From Meandrina meandrites (Eukaryota > Cnidaria > Anthozoa > Scleractinia > Meandrinidae), in assembly GCA_963693305.1 (NCBI GenBank), contig OY855905.1, positions 38,226,137 through 38,290,136 of the forward strand: a DNA stretch of 64,000 nt. Direction: 5' to 3'. The notes below the pieces were generated by a model, which was not told the origin of the DNA, made no database searches, and saw only the letters and a list, made by a program, of their open reading frames with translations. This document shows positions 44,269 through 55,520 of the stretch, piece by piece. How positions within the stretch are numbered: position 1 is the first letter of the stretch; each line of letters begins with the position of its first letter. Both the position numbers and the translations under genes were made by a program.

Positions 44269-45062
44269 GCAGTGGATATCAAGCTGGCTGGGAAATTAGT
44301 TATTGCTAGAGGCTTCTGCTGGGAATTATTCACTTTTTCTAGCATTTCAAGCCTACGGCGTAACTGCGAGGACAACTGAAAATGACCCCACCACCACATA
44401 ATCTACCTGGCGTTTCTTTTTAACCGCGTGCCAGGGGCCGAGCGCGGTTCTTCCTTCCTTCACCCTTGTTTTGTCGGTGACCAGACCCAAACTTCCACTC
44501 GGCCAAATCGTCAGCGGGACTTCGAATCACGCAACGAGTGATGTTTATTCGCCAAAACCTGTTTAACATCAACCTGCTGAAAATTTTATGAATATTCTAC
44601 TCTCTATTTAGTAACTTCACTTGTTTTCTGATGAGCGGTGATAGATGGAATTGTGTTTCGTTGTACTTTACTCGCCACATCAACCTCGAGCGATGGGAAG
44701 AGGACACTTGAGATATTGACGACAAAGTGTATCTATTAATGCTGATGGTTCAACTACATACCTTGTATGCAACAGTGGAATCAAAACATGATAACAAAGA
44801 AATTTTCATAAAAAAATGAAAAGATTAGTCATTTTCGCACACTTGAAACCTGTTTTGCATTGTCCGGTATTCCACTTGTGCCTCAGCGCTCAGTTTTTGT
44901 GACTACTGCGCCTGCGCCAGTAGTCACTATTGCAGTCATGTAAGATGTCCGAATGTAAGAAAGTAACAATAGAATATACTTCGTAGCCAATCAGCACAAA
45001 TAAATACAGATCTTGTGGTCTCTTCGCGAACACTTCGTATCAACGATGACCTACCGATGGCC
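44269..45062. other. Intergenic, no gene seen
   Basis: Begins where the array similarity ends. No supported gene. A small perfect hairpin, GTGACTACTG / CAGTAGTCAC with a 9-base centre, lies at about 44899-44927. Confidence 0.5.
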
Positions 45063-45970
45063 CACGATGTAAAACGAACATCTTGGCTTACTGCTTGTGT
45101 TTGGAAGGTGATCGATTGCTAGGTGAGTGTTTTTATATTTTACAACATTTACTTCTCACAGCTTTCATATTTTGTTTCTAACCGATCAGCTGAAAGGTTT
45201 CGTGAGTATTTTTCAGCTTTTAGGTCGGTATATGCGACGAATTTCTATGGTGTTCCATCATTATTTTACAGCGCGTGATAATCAACACGTATACGTTTGT
45301 GGCTCCATAAAGAACCCGTACGCTTGACGATACTCCGAAATTTCGAAGTACATAAACTTGGTACAGGAAAATTTACTTAACTGAGGCTCTCCCGAGGAAT
45401 ATTAAGTCCTATTGTGGGATAATTAAGCTTCTTAACCCGACGGAGCTGTGATTATGCAAATGTAAGCTTCTTCCAATTGCTTATTTAACATTTGAGCGTG
45501 ACAGCGTGTCCGTCTATCTTCGCTTATAATAGTGCGAAGTCACGAAAAGGCTCAAATTAAAAGTTTGTTTCTTACTTGCTGAACGTTTATTATGATTGAC
45601 TAAAAGTTTCAAAGAAGATGAAGAAATTGATGACAACATTTGCAGGGAATGTGTGATCTTTTGGTTCACATTCAACAAAATGCCGACATAGCAGTGATTA
45701 TGCAAATGTAGCTTCCTCCAAGGTTTGTTTTGACTAGAATTTTTGACTCTCTTGTGGTCTTTGAGGTCGGGTAACAATTAAAACTGTCCTTCGATGTGCT
45801 GCCGGACGTGTCACATAATCCTCGGCGGTTTAGACTGTCTGCGACGCAGGCTATGAGAAGTAAATGTTGTAAAATATAAAAACACTCACCTAGCGATCGA
45901 TCACATTGCAAGATCACCTTCCAAACAGAAGCAGTAAAACCACGCCAAGATGCTGGTTTTACATCGTCGA
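45063..45970. repeat. Long inverted repeat with about 100-bp arms
   Basis: The left arm 45063-45160 and right arm 45854-45970 are inverted copies (CGATGTAAAA, ACATCTTGGC / GCCAAGATG, TTTGGAAGGTGATC / GATCACCTTCCAAA, GCTAGGTGAGTGTTTTTATA). The right arm has two small extra pieces. Each arm contains CTAGGTGAGT pointing inward, a good 5' splice site consensus. Between the arms, GTGATTATGCAAATGTA occurs twice directly (45448 and 45694), containing the octamer ATGCAAAT. It could be a foldback element or duplicated first exons. Confidence 0.75.
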
Positions 45971-46219
45971 CAACAGTGCCTTATTTAAACTTTTTTACAT
46001 GCATTCGTATCCACATAACAGCATATTTACACCAATTATACTTTTCATTCTTTTCTCCTCTCCGCCTATAAGGCGGCTATTTTTCTTGGATGCTAGAAAA
46101 GGCAAACTATTCTCACTGGGGCCATCTCGCACAAACGCCTCCAGTCGCTTTGGGATTCAAAGTTAAAAATTCCCGTGCACCTGTAGCCCCTTGGGAGAGT
46201 CCGTTTTGTATAGGTTTGG

Positions 46220-46230
46220 TATAAATAAGC
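46220..46230 (+). promoter_or_regulatory. Possible TATA box of the recombinase element
   Basis: GGTATAAATAAG lies about 125 bp upstream of the ATG at 46348, with a pyrimidine-rich stretch between. No experimental start is known; this is a sequence match only. Confidence 0.4.
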
Positions 46231-46347
46231 CTGTTTCACCCTGTTTATTCCTCTTTTCGTTTTAACGTACGCCAGTCGTGCGCTTGGCGCTCTGTTTGCG
46301 TCCCGTCATCGCTGCGCCACTTTCTTCGTTTCACGTTCTCAGCCTTC

Positions 46348-47844
46348 ATGCCTGACCAAGTTCCAGATAATCCTGCGGATGGTGCTGTTCTAGCGGCTAT
46401 TGGCATTACAGATAACGTTAACCCCGTGCCTCCTGCTCCGGCCGACGGCGCCGACGAAAACAACGTGCTGAACGTCAATGACAACGCAATTCCTGCGGCC
46501 CCGCCCGTAGCTCAAGAGGTTAGTGTTCGTTTTCCTCTTGCATTTATCTTGTTCAGCGTTATTTACAGTTAATTCTTTGTTGTCGGGACTATAAATTTGG
46601 TTTTCGTTCTGTGCATTTCAGTTTTTTGCCTCCGTCTTGCTAGTTCTGTCTTGTTTGTTTCACGCCTTTATCGCGTCTGTGTGACGGATTTAGTTTTCGC
46701 GTCTGTATGGCCACTTTTAATTAGCTTTCGCGTCTGTGTGACAAGTTTAGCTTTTGCGTCTGTGTGACGGATTTAGTTTTCGCGTCTGTGTGACAAGTTT
46801 AGTTTTCGCGTCTGTGTGACAAGTTTAGTTTCGCGTCTGTGTGACAAGTTTAGTTTTCGCGTCTGTGTGACAAGTTTAGCTTTCTACTAACTATGGTCTG
46901 TGTGACAAGTTTAGTTTTCGCGTCTGTGTGACACATTTAGTTTTTAGTAAGGTTTGTTTGACCATAGCATAGTACCAAGTAGAAGGGAAGGTGTTTACAC
47001 CCACCATCGCATACATACAAATTTCGAATTCACTGTAAAGAGAAAGTTTCTTTCTCGAATATCTTTCTTTCCTTACAATTTTATTTTATTGCTGTCCAAC
47101 GCATTTGTAAATGGTTGTTTTTTTAATAGTCTCTCCTTGTATAATTTTGTTTTGTTCTTATTCCCTCTACTAACTATGGTGTGACGAATTTAGTTTTCCT
47201 GTCTGTGTGACAGGTTTAGCTCTCGTGTCTGTGACAAGCTTAGTTTCTGCGTCTGTGTGACGAGTTTAGATTTTTCATGTGCGTGACGGATTTAGTTCTC
47301 TCGCCTGCGTGGCAAGTTGAATTTTCGCGTCAGTGTGACAAGTTTAGCCTTCGGGTTTGCGTGACGGATTCTGTTTTCGCGTTTTAGCTTTTTTGTCTGT
47401 GTGACAATTTTGTTTTGGCGTCTGTGTATGGATTTACTTTTCACGTGTATGTGACGAATTCAGTTTTCGGGGCGGTGTCGTGAATCAGATTTGCGTCTGC
47501 GTGACAAGTGTAGTTCGTGCTAAAGGTTTTGCCTTTCGCTTCTATATTGCGAACTTTAGGTTCACTTCTGCGTTTTACCTAATCTTTAGGGTTTTGAGGC
47601 CCTGCGTCAGAAGGTCGAGTCTTTACAAACTGCCCTTAATGCTTCCAAAGTGGACCAGGCTTTGGAATCTATTAGACACCTCGCCTGTCGTCCTGCCGCG
47701 CTCCTTGATCCCTTTGCTCTCCTCGCTGGCTTAGAACAGCTGGCAGACCATGCCAGGGAGGCGAACCATCCTCAACGAAAGACTCCATTTGACGCCATTT
47801 TCAAACAGTGTCGCCCCCTAGCTAATTCGAACACCTTCGTCTAG
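46348..47844 (+). CDS. Two-exon protein at the 5' end of the tyrosine-recombinase element
   Basis: Exon 1 (46348-46518, 57 codons) is Asp/Pro/Ala-rich (MPDQVPDNPADGAVL). A donor GAG/GTTAGTG follows, and an acceptor CTTTAG precedes exon 2 (47590-47844), joining in phase 0. Exon 2 starts GFEALRQKVESLQTALNASK, a short coiled coil, and ends LANSNTFV before TAG. The 1.07-kb intron is mostly minisatellite. No known domain is recognised; its position ahead of a recombinase suggests an accessory or Gag-like product of the element. Confidence 0.55.
46670..47520. repeat. Approx. 27-bp minisatellite in the intron
   Basis: Units of the form GCGTCTGTGTGACAAGTTTAG plus TTTTC recur many times, regularly at 46670-46945 and degenerately at 47170-47520, alternating ACAAGTTTAG and ACGGATTTAG. 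A unit-free stretch lies between (46960-47165). Confidence 0.9.
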
Positions 47845-49277
47845 GTCACCCTTCGTCTAGAGGTGTGGCACCTGAACCTTCCTACGCTGATTGGGGATAA
47901 TCTTCTGGTCTCCCACGTTCTGGTCCTTATCCCGGAGGTTCGTTTGGTCGTGGGCGGCGTATCAGGCCATATTTTGACCAGTCTAGAGTTCCCGCTGTTA
48001 GGAAGTTCTTAGTGTGGAAGGATAATCAGTTCCGGGAAAACCATCGTTCACCTTTTGGCCTGTCCAAGTTTGGGCCAACGCCAGCGCGGCTTCTGTTCAT
48101 GCCCTACTAGGTTAGCTGCTGGAGCTGTGGACAACTTAATAGGGAAACTTAGATCTATATTTAATGAGGAAGGTTTGGGAGGCGAATGGGATGACCGCCT
48201 CGGTATTGGCAACCCTGTTTCCCACCCCTCCATTAAAGCCTATTTAAAGTGTGTCCGAGAGGAACAAGCCCAAGCTCGGGTGCAACCACGCAAGGCTTTT
48301 CCCCTTTTTACAGAGAAATTTTGGGCGATAGCACGTTTAATAATGTCTAAACTTAAGAATCCCGAAACTTCGCCTTCACTCTTGTACGTTTTGAGTCGAG
48401 ATCGTAGTTTCTTCTCCATTGATTTTTTCGCTGGTAATCGCTCTTCGGACCTGGGAAGGTCTAAATCTAAGGAAGTACTCCTTTTTCCCGACTCTTCCGG
48501 GTTATTATTCAACCATACCTTTGGTAAAACATTGAGGGGAAATTCCACGCACTCATTTTCTGTAACGCGTTCGAGCAATCTTGAAATTTGTCCAGTCCGG
48601 AATTTTATGTTGTATCTAAGTGTCTGCCGTTTAATTAACATAGATATTTCACAGGGTTACTTATTCCGTGCTATCAGCAAAGCTGGCAACGTTTCCGATA
48701 AACCTTTCATTGGTTCTTCTGTTTACAACCGCTTTAAACAGTATCTTAAGGACGCTAGCTGGTGTAGATGGTGGTGAAACTCCCCACAGCTTTCGTGCCG
48801 GATGTTCTATAACCTTACAATTGTTGGGAGTTTCTAAGCCTGATGTTGCTAAGCACTTAGGTTGGCGCTCCTCCAATATGGTAGACCATTATAATGATTT
48901 GGAGAAAATTGTAAAGCCCGGTCATACAGCTGAAGTTTTGTCATCTTCCACTTCATCCCAGGCTTCTTCTGCTACTCAGGATATGATTTCCTCTTACCAG
49001 GCTTTTAATGAACTAAAGGATTTCAAACCTGTATTTCCATCGTTTGTGTTTCTAATTTCCTTCACTAACTATTTCTTGTCACTTTGTTATTACATAGGTT
49101 CGCTTCTTCCCATAACTTATCCTTGCCTGGGGCGTTTGGGAGTGAGGGCACCCGGTGAGAATTTATTACTACTCATGATAGAGATGTTAGTCTATTTACT
49201 TATGAAGTTATTAGTTTGGATAGTGTTTTTGTGTCCAAGACTCAAGAACAGAATTAACACGAACCATGATGATTAAA
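47845..49277 (+). pseudogene. Tyrosine recombinase of a Crypton/DIRS-like element
   Basis: The best frames are 48055-48777 and 48668-49276. The first has the Arg block, LLYVLSRDRSFFSIDFFAGN followed by RSSDLGR. The second has ETPHSFRAGCSITLQLLGV (H-x-x-R), KHLGWRSSNM and DHYNDL with the nucleophile-type Tyr. The frames are offset by what looks like a 5-bp insertion at about 48755 (GCTAGCTGG), between the two catalytic boxes. Upstream, 47845-48110 encodes AVRKFLVWKDNQ-like sequence with stops. No RT or RNase H was seen, which favours Crypton-type over DIRS. The end of the element is near 49290. Confidence 0.8.
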
Positions 49278-49349
49278 TTTCATTTAGCTGACATGCGGAC
49301 GAAGCATTCTAACAGAGCCTCGTGAAGGAATTTAAGACACTCATGTTGT

Positions 49350-49870
49350 AAACACTTAACAATTCAGTCACTGTAACCAAACAGTCAACAACCTAATGCA
49401 AATGAACAATAGAAGCAGTGAGTTGAGGTTAAAATGACTTCAGGCAATCATATCCGCTTTCAAATGGATATAGTACCTAATACAATCAGTTCACTGTGAA
49501 TGAAGCTCTTTACCGCAACGTTAGATATGTAAAGCAAAAGAATGTTAGAAATCTATCAAACTGCATTCTAGCTAAAGATTTTGTTTCCCCGGTGGCTACA
49601 GGTGTCCTTAAGATGGCGGCTTCTCTTACTTTCGAGTTCCTTTTTTTGAGTATACTTGTACTTTGTGGCTTAATGTGCTTTTATTATAATAATACAAAGG
49701 ATCACTTCTGTTATCTTATGAAGTATGTTTCAAAGCATAAGTTATTATTACTCAACGTGGAACAGGTTTAGCAGACATGTATCAGTTCAGCACGCAAACT
49801 TAAAAAGTCTATCATTTGTTGTTCAAATTTTCCTTTCACTTTTTATCTGTCGTTGCCGGATGTGATCAGT
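49350..49870. repeat. Diverged copy of the nuclease-unit downstream flank
   Basis: TTGTAAACACTTAACAATTC through CAGTTCAGCACGCAAACT and TTCAAATTTTCCTTT aligns with 13250-13650 and, more weakly, with 22780-23170 in the array. Orientation is the same as in the array. No nuclease gene follows on the minus strand. Confidence 0.72.
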
Positions 49871-50706
49871 GCCAATTGCTTAGCAACTTGGATGCATGGA
49901 GCTACAGCGTAATAGAAAGTCTGAAAATCAGGCACCAAATTTTTGCGACTACCAGTTGGCCCACTAATCCAAACATACAGGACAGAGATATCTTACTCAA
50001 CTTTTGATCGTCAATGCGGCAAGGGGATATGAAATGCGAATAATCCATATGTAAGCAGAGATCGAGAGAGTAGACTTTCTTGTAACAATTGTTAAGAACA
50101 CTTTTAAGTTTGTTGGGTTCAGTGATTTAACCGCGTGCCATCGAGTAATGTTTTTTGTCTCTAAACCTGCATTTTTGATACTCTAGGCACGCTCTCACGT
50201 CGAAGTCAAACACAAACTCTAAACAGTATCGAATTGTAGTATTTGATTGACTAAAACCGAAATAGGAAAAAAAAAAAAAAGAAAAGACATGCAATGTCTT
50301 ATTCTGCTGCATATTGTGACGCCGGAAGCATACCATCAACAGGACTGTCCATGCATGATTAAAACTTGTTGTTTTTCTAGCTTAGAAATGGTTTTAATTA
50401 GTCCAAATTTATGATACTGACAACTTGGAAAACTTATGAAAACTACTGATTATAAACTAACTGAAGTACTAAGTGTTGAACCAAAGCGTGATCTTTACCT
50501 GATGGTATGATAGCTATGATATATACAACTTTTTGTTTGTAAATAAAATCAATATTCAGACATAACACGTACTCAGTTGTTAGTCATACGTTGCATTTGT
50601 TAAATGAAATTGAATTAGTTAGCCGTTGCAACGAGTCAGTTCACGACAAGAATACTGAAATGACCATTTCAGTTCTCTAACCAACCATTCTTGTTGCTGA
50701 AAAGCT
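49871..50706. other. Intergenic, no gene seen
   Basis: No gene is supported. A GATTTAACCGCGTGCCATCG motif near 50125 resembles 13160, so the homology to the 13-kb region may extend here. Confidence 0.5.
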
Positions 50707-50985
50707 ATGAGGAAATTCAACATAACTGTGCTTCTCCTGATAGTTGCAGGGAGCTGTTGGTCATGTTTAAATGCCAATGGCATAAATGGATTCAATGGCT
50801 GTTAGTGTAACTTTATGGACGCGTGCAACGCGCAGGGAAATCCAAGGCCCAACTGGGATCAATACATGCCATCAGGCGTGGTTAAGTTCGGGTATTTTGT
50901 GCAAGGAGTACAAAACCTGGCGTATCTGTGTGAAGATCTTGCAGTTGCCACTCTATTTGACAGCAATAGTCGAATTCCACTTTAT
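50707..50985 (+). pseudogene. Broken nuclease paralogue on the opposite strand
   Basis: Reads as the first 93 codons of the endonuclease family: a leader (MRKFNITVLLLIVAGSC), then NGFNGC, a TAG at 50803-50805 where the array genes have a Glu codon (GCEC), then NFMDACNAQGNPRPNWDQYM, QNLAYLCED and SRIPLY. Similarity ends at 50985. The nuclease domain itself (HRGH region) is absent and a hairpin element follows. It is diverged from the array genes and oriented opposite to them. Confidence 0.85.
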
Positions 50986-51018
50986 TTGATGTCTCTGAGG
51001 TGGCTGAGTCGTTCTAAA

Positions 51019-51078
51019 GCCATTTAGTCGATTTAAACTGACTTTCGCAGGTTTGAAAGTTTAAATCGACTAAATGGC
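51019..51078. mobile_element. Short hairpin element
   Basis: GCCATTTAGTCGATTTAAAC and GTTTAAATCGACTAAATGGC are perfect inverted copies separated by 20 bp. It lies just after the point where the nuclease pseudogene stops, so it may be the end of the insertion that truncated it. Confidence 0.75.
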
Positions 51079-51239
51079 GCCAAAGTTGCACACAAGTCGC
51101 TTCGATTTCACACAAGACACACATTCTAGGTCTGGCGCGCGAAAACTGTGTCACGTGATTGGCATCCCATAGTGCTGGATGAAAGCAAACAAAACGTTTT
51201 ACATCTTCAAAAATACAAAGACTCAATAAAAGCTAATAA

Positions 51240-52105
51240 ATAACTAGAAACTTGAAACACCCAGCATACAAATGCGGTTAATTTTAATTGAATTTTTCCA
51301 CAGCCAGAAAATCTCGTTCTTTTAAAACATCAACGGGTATCAAAATTGGCAATTGCCATCACGCTCTTTTCACTTTGCTAAACGGAATTTCTTGTTTAAG
51401 GTTTTTAGCCCGATAGCATCCGCCGTCTTTAAGATAGAGCATTTTGAATTTCGGAGTTTCACGCCACACGACATCAAGATGGCCGCCAGAAGGCTGTCAA
51501 GTATTCATAAAAAATGCCTCATCCTATGATTTTTAAAGATCTGAACAGTTGAGGTTTTGCGAGAAGTGTTTATGTGAATGTTAACTTGTTCACGAGGATA
51601 AAAGGACCGCTTTTTATAGCAGAAGTAAATTCCAGATGTTTTCTTTGATTTTCGGCTGCCATGTTGGTGCCGGCTCTATTTTTTCTTTTCTTTTTTCGCG
51701 CGGAGAGCCTGCCCGCAGGCTACCTCTGCATGGGCATCAACATGGCGTTCCTACCCTGCGAGCAGAGTCTTCTTCGATTTTGCTAGGCTAGTCGGGAAGA
51801 GGGAGAAGACTCTGCTAACGGCCTTGAGGTTCTTTGAATTGCCGCTCATCCAAGGAAATGGATGAGTCAGACCGGTTTCGACCTGGTCAAACTGGTTTTC
51901 CACTGTTGCGCATGATCAATCGTATGAATTGCTGACTCCTTCTGCTACTACGGTAACTTGTTTAGAGTCGTTGAAAATTGTGGCGGCTTCGCTTTCGTAC
52001 AAAGTATTCGAAAAAGCAGCGAATTCTGCTCGCTGTAAACTTTAAATCTGGCAGATTTCAAGCCTCGCACGGAACCACAATCATGTTCTGTTTAGTTTTC
52101 AAAGC
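51240..52105. other. Intergenic with a repeat fragment
   Basis: No gene is supported. 51700-51840 has GGAGAGCCTGCCCGCAGGCT and the mirrored pair GCAGAGTCTTCTTCG / GAGAAGACTCTGC, typical of a short inverted-repeat element; its limits are unclear. Confidence 0.45.
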
Positions 52106-52107
52106 GG

Positions 52108-52245
52108 CAAATATATATATATATTATTTGCCGGCTAGGAGGTCCGTATAGTGAAAAACTGTGACCGAAGTCTTGAAAAAGCTTCCCGAGGCCGCAGTCT
52201 TTCACTATACGGACCGACCCAAAACCGGCAAATAACGTATTTATT
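52108..52245. mobile_element. Hairpin MITE
   Basis: TTATTTGCCGGCTAGGAGGT...CCGTATAGTGAAAAACTG is mirrored by AGTCTTTCACTATACGG...CCGGCAAATAA. A related half, GGAGGTCCCTATATTGAAAA followed by ACTGTGACC, is at 52799-52828. Confidence 0.8.
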
Positions 52246-53468
52246 TTTTTCCTACTTTAATGTGCTTGGTTAAAACAGAACAAAAGTGCAAATGCAAAAT
52301 GCGTTTGTTTTATACGCGCCGAATCCAATGTTGAGTCGTTCACGAAGCTACGGCAAGAGTGAAGAATGATCTGTTTACCGCCAAACAAAATAAATTCACT
52401 AAAATGAACAGTACTCACGGAAAAGGTCATCGTAAAAAGAGAAGAGCATTTGAAATAACTATTTACATTTGCAGTTAACGAGTCATAACCTCTGTGCTGA
52501 TTCCCACAGTATTTTGTTTTGATAAAACGTTTGCGAAAGTGAAACTGAATGGAAGCTGAAATGTGTATTTTGTTCGCCTGCACCCAGCACAATATTGCGA
52601 GAATTAATGTGACTGTTTTTTTTATCAAAGCATCTCATTTTCCTGAATGGTAATAGGCAGTATTCCCAACTGAACCAATGCTCATCAATATATATCCTCT
52701 GAATTCCCTAATCGCCGACCAAATACAAGAGTTTTGAGCAGGTAGCAATCGATAAATTAATTTCAGACTCGAAATAAATATATGTTAATTTCCGGCTTGG
52801 AGGTCCCTATATTGAAAAACTGTGACCTCGGTCTTGAAAATGCTTCTCTGCCCCCTTCTCGGACATATCTACAGCAAGGGGTGCTTCGAGTGCTTCTTCG
52901 AAGACTTCTTGGACTCCGCCTTCGTGTTCAACGTGCTTCGTATATTCTTGAGTCGCTTATCCAACGAAGAGTTTGATTCAGACGCGCTAGAATCACTTCG
53001 TTGGGTTAATCTACGTTTTTGAGTAACGTAACAGATTTCTTTGGTGGCTTTACCGTGACAGTAATATCATACATAGCTGGCAACATTTGGTTTGTAATTA
53101 GCTAACAAGTACGGAGCTCTTACGGACACGTCTGTTTAGCCATCTTGTCCGTACCAATCCCCCTTAGACCTAGTTGAGACTTAGTTGAAAGCCTAAAAAG
53201 ACTGCGGTAACATTTGCTAGCACGCGGGTGTCTGTATGAGACGGCAGAACCTTGTCTGCCCGCAAGTTCAAAAGGCGTTTAATTTACTAGCCCGAAAGAG
53301 TCTTCCCTGGTCCGAGCTGTTGTCTTCATTTGTAGAAATGGGGCATCCTTAGCAGTACCAAAACACGAACCTCTTGAAAGTACGACTAGCATCCTTGTAG
53401 TGCCTCATAGAGCGAGTCTCTTCCAAGGGTGGTTAGGATTTCATGGGCTTATCAGTACTTGTGGACTT
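52246..53468. other. Intergenic, no gene seen
   Basis: Only small frames without domains and one MITE half near 52799. Segmental copy B begins at about 53469. Confidence 0.5.
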
Positions 53469-54195
53469 CGAGGAGATGAACAGTTTCAAATATGAGTGGA
53501 ATGTTGTTTGTTCAACTCCTATCCCTTCTTATGTTATATGGTACTTTAGAAAGACATACATGCTCACAAGACCCAAATTTTGCTTCAAATCCTCCCACCC
53601 TCATGGCGATAGCTGTAATTCATAAAGCAAAGACTGCAAAGAGTGTTTCTAGTTGTCATTTTTGCTAATTATTTTCAGCCAGAAGTCTATAACGTTTTTG
53701 AAGCCTAATAATTTCTCCTCGTATTCTCTGACAACCCTTGAAGAGCACAATCTCTACCTTCCAAGGCCAGTTTTTTAAGTGTCTATACACTTCTACAGGC
53801 CATTACATGAATAGACTGAAGTTGGGAGCTTGTTGACTGTCACGGGGATTTTGCGGACTTTTGTTCTAAACTATTCCAAAATTAGTGGTAGGCAACTTGG
53901 CCCATGAAAAACAATATCTTTGAACGACTAAAGGAAGATATAACCTTAATTTGTAGAGAGAAATCAAACCACGGCTATAAATATAGTTTTCTTTGAAGAC
54001 GTGCGGAAACAAATTGAAAAGTTTAAACTCAATTTTTCAAACTGTTATCTATTTCCATCCTAGTCAGGCCGCCTCCAAAACAAAACTCTTATAAAGCGCT
54101 CTAATAAAGCAATTGTTAATAAAAATGGACCATTATTTTTGGGTTTCCAACGACATAATATACCGTGACAAAGTCCCTTTAATCATCATTAGTAT

Positions 54196-54676
54196 ACAGC
54201 TATTTCAACGTTGTCGGATTAAATCTTCAAACCTACGAGTCAAGACCGAATGGTGCCATGGGTATTTACTGCAATTTGCATATCACCATTGAGGAAATCT
54301 ACAAGTTTGTATTTTTGCACGTGGAATATTTGTTTTTCTTTCCGTGAAACCTTTCTTGTATCTTTTCTTTCGCCGTTATGTGGTTTGGATTATTCTTTTT
54401 AAATGAAATGAGGCGAAAAATGATCTTTTCTACACATGTCTGAAGAGAAAGGAAACGAAAAACGTCTCGTTTGCTATATCGCTGTATCTCATTAGTATTC
54501 AGCACGCGTGGAACACTCTTTCTTCGCCCATACTACCTTTCGGTCTTGTCTTTAAGCTTTGTATAGCTGTATAGCACACAAGTGAATAGTGCTTTTCGCG
54601 CGCGCTGATTGGTTAACTCGGAGGTGATTAGCAAAGTACTATTCACCTCCACTTCGATCGGTGAATAATTGTTAAT
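54196..54676. mobile_element. Approx. 480-bp insertion specific to copy B
   Basis: Copy A reads straight from CAATCATCATT to ATCCCAGTAAT; copy B has about 480 bp between. Its right part has an inverted pair, GGTGATTAGCAAAGTACTAT and GTGAATAGTGC-type sequence with TTCGCGCGCGCTGATTGG between, as in MITEs. No gene. Confidence 0.7.
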
Positions 54677-55199
54677 TATCCCAGTAATCATATAGTAGTA
54701 AGAGATGCAAAAAGGAGGATAAACACAACTCACACAAGCGTAATTTTTTTAATGGGAACAATTAAAATCTCAAATACAATGAAACATCCATGCATTATTC
54801 AGTTCCATTACAATCAGTAAAAAACACGCTGTTAACTCGATAAAAACACAGAACTAGTACGAGCCTTTGACGTAATGGTGTGAGCACTTTTGATAATCGA
54901 AATAAACAAGTGATTGTCCAACCTTTTCTCATCAAAGAAATAGAATACATTTGCTCTGTATTTTTATCGCGTTTTAGAAGCACTTGTGAAAGTTGTGAGA
55001 ACGAGATACGTTGTGGAAACACTCGCCTATGGCTCGTGCTCTCAAAGCATCTCACGTTCTCCCAAACTTTCACTTGCTTTTCTAATGGTCATATTTCTTT
55101 TATTTTAAAACACAAACTACTTTATGGAGACCATACAAATACATAAGTTGATAAACATATATTTGTATGATACGAAAAAAGCATATAATTAATATGTGT

Positions 55200-55520
55200 A
55201 AAACACGCTTTGACCAAATCAGTCGTAAATTTTCGTAATTGAATATAAACGAAAAAGCGTGTAATATATGTTAAAACACACGTTAACGAAATCAGTCGCA
55301 AATTTTGCTACTTAAAAAGTTATGAAAAAGCGGCATATATGTTAAAACACTCGTTTACGAAGTCAGTCGCAAATTTTCTTACTTGATAAAATATAATAAA
55401 GTATAAAATATTTAAACACGCGTTTACGAAATCAGCCGTAAATAAACACAATATTTCTTTTTTTACTTCGTAAGTCAAACATAGTAAAACACACGTTTAC
55501 GAAATCAGTTGCTAAATAAG
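55200..55520. repeat. Approx. 70-bp minisatellite, five units, copy B
   Basis: The same five units as at 1322-1640, with almost no differences. Confidence 0.8.

Noticed and set aside
46245..46484. Minus-strand frame rich in Ser/Gly/Ala
   Set aside because: Antisense to the better supported exon at 46348-46518, which has a donor and a phase-matched partner.
48240..48876. Minus-strand frames over the recombinase
   Set aside because: Shadows of the tyrosine-recombinase reading frames, which contain the recognisable catalytic blocks.
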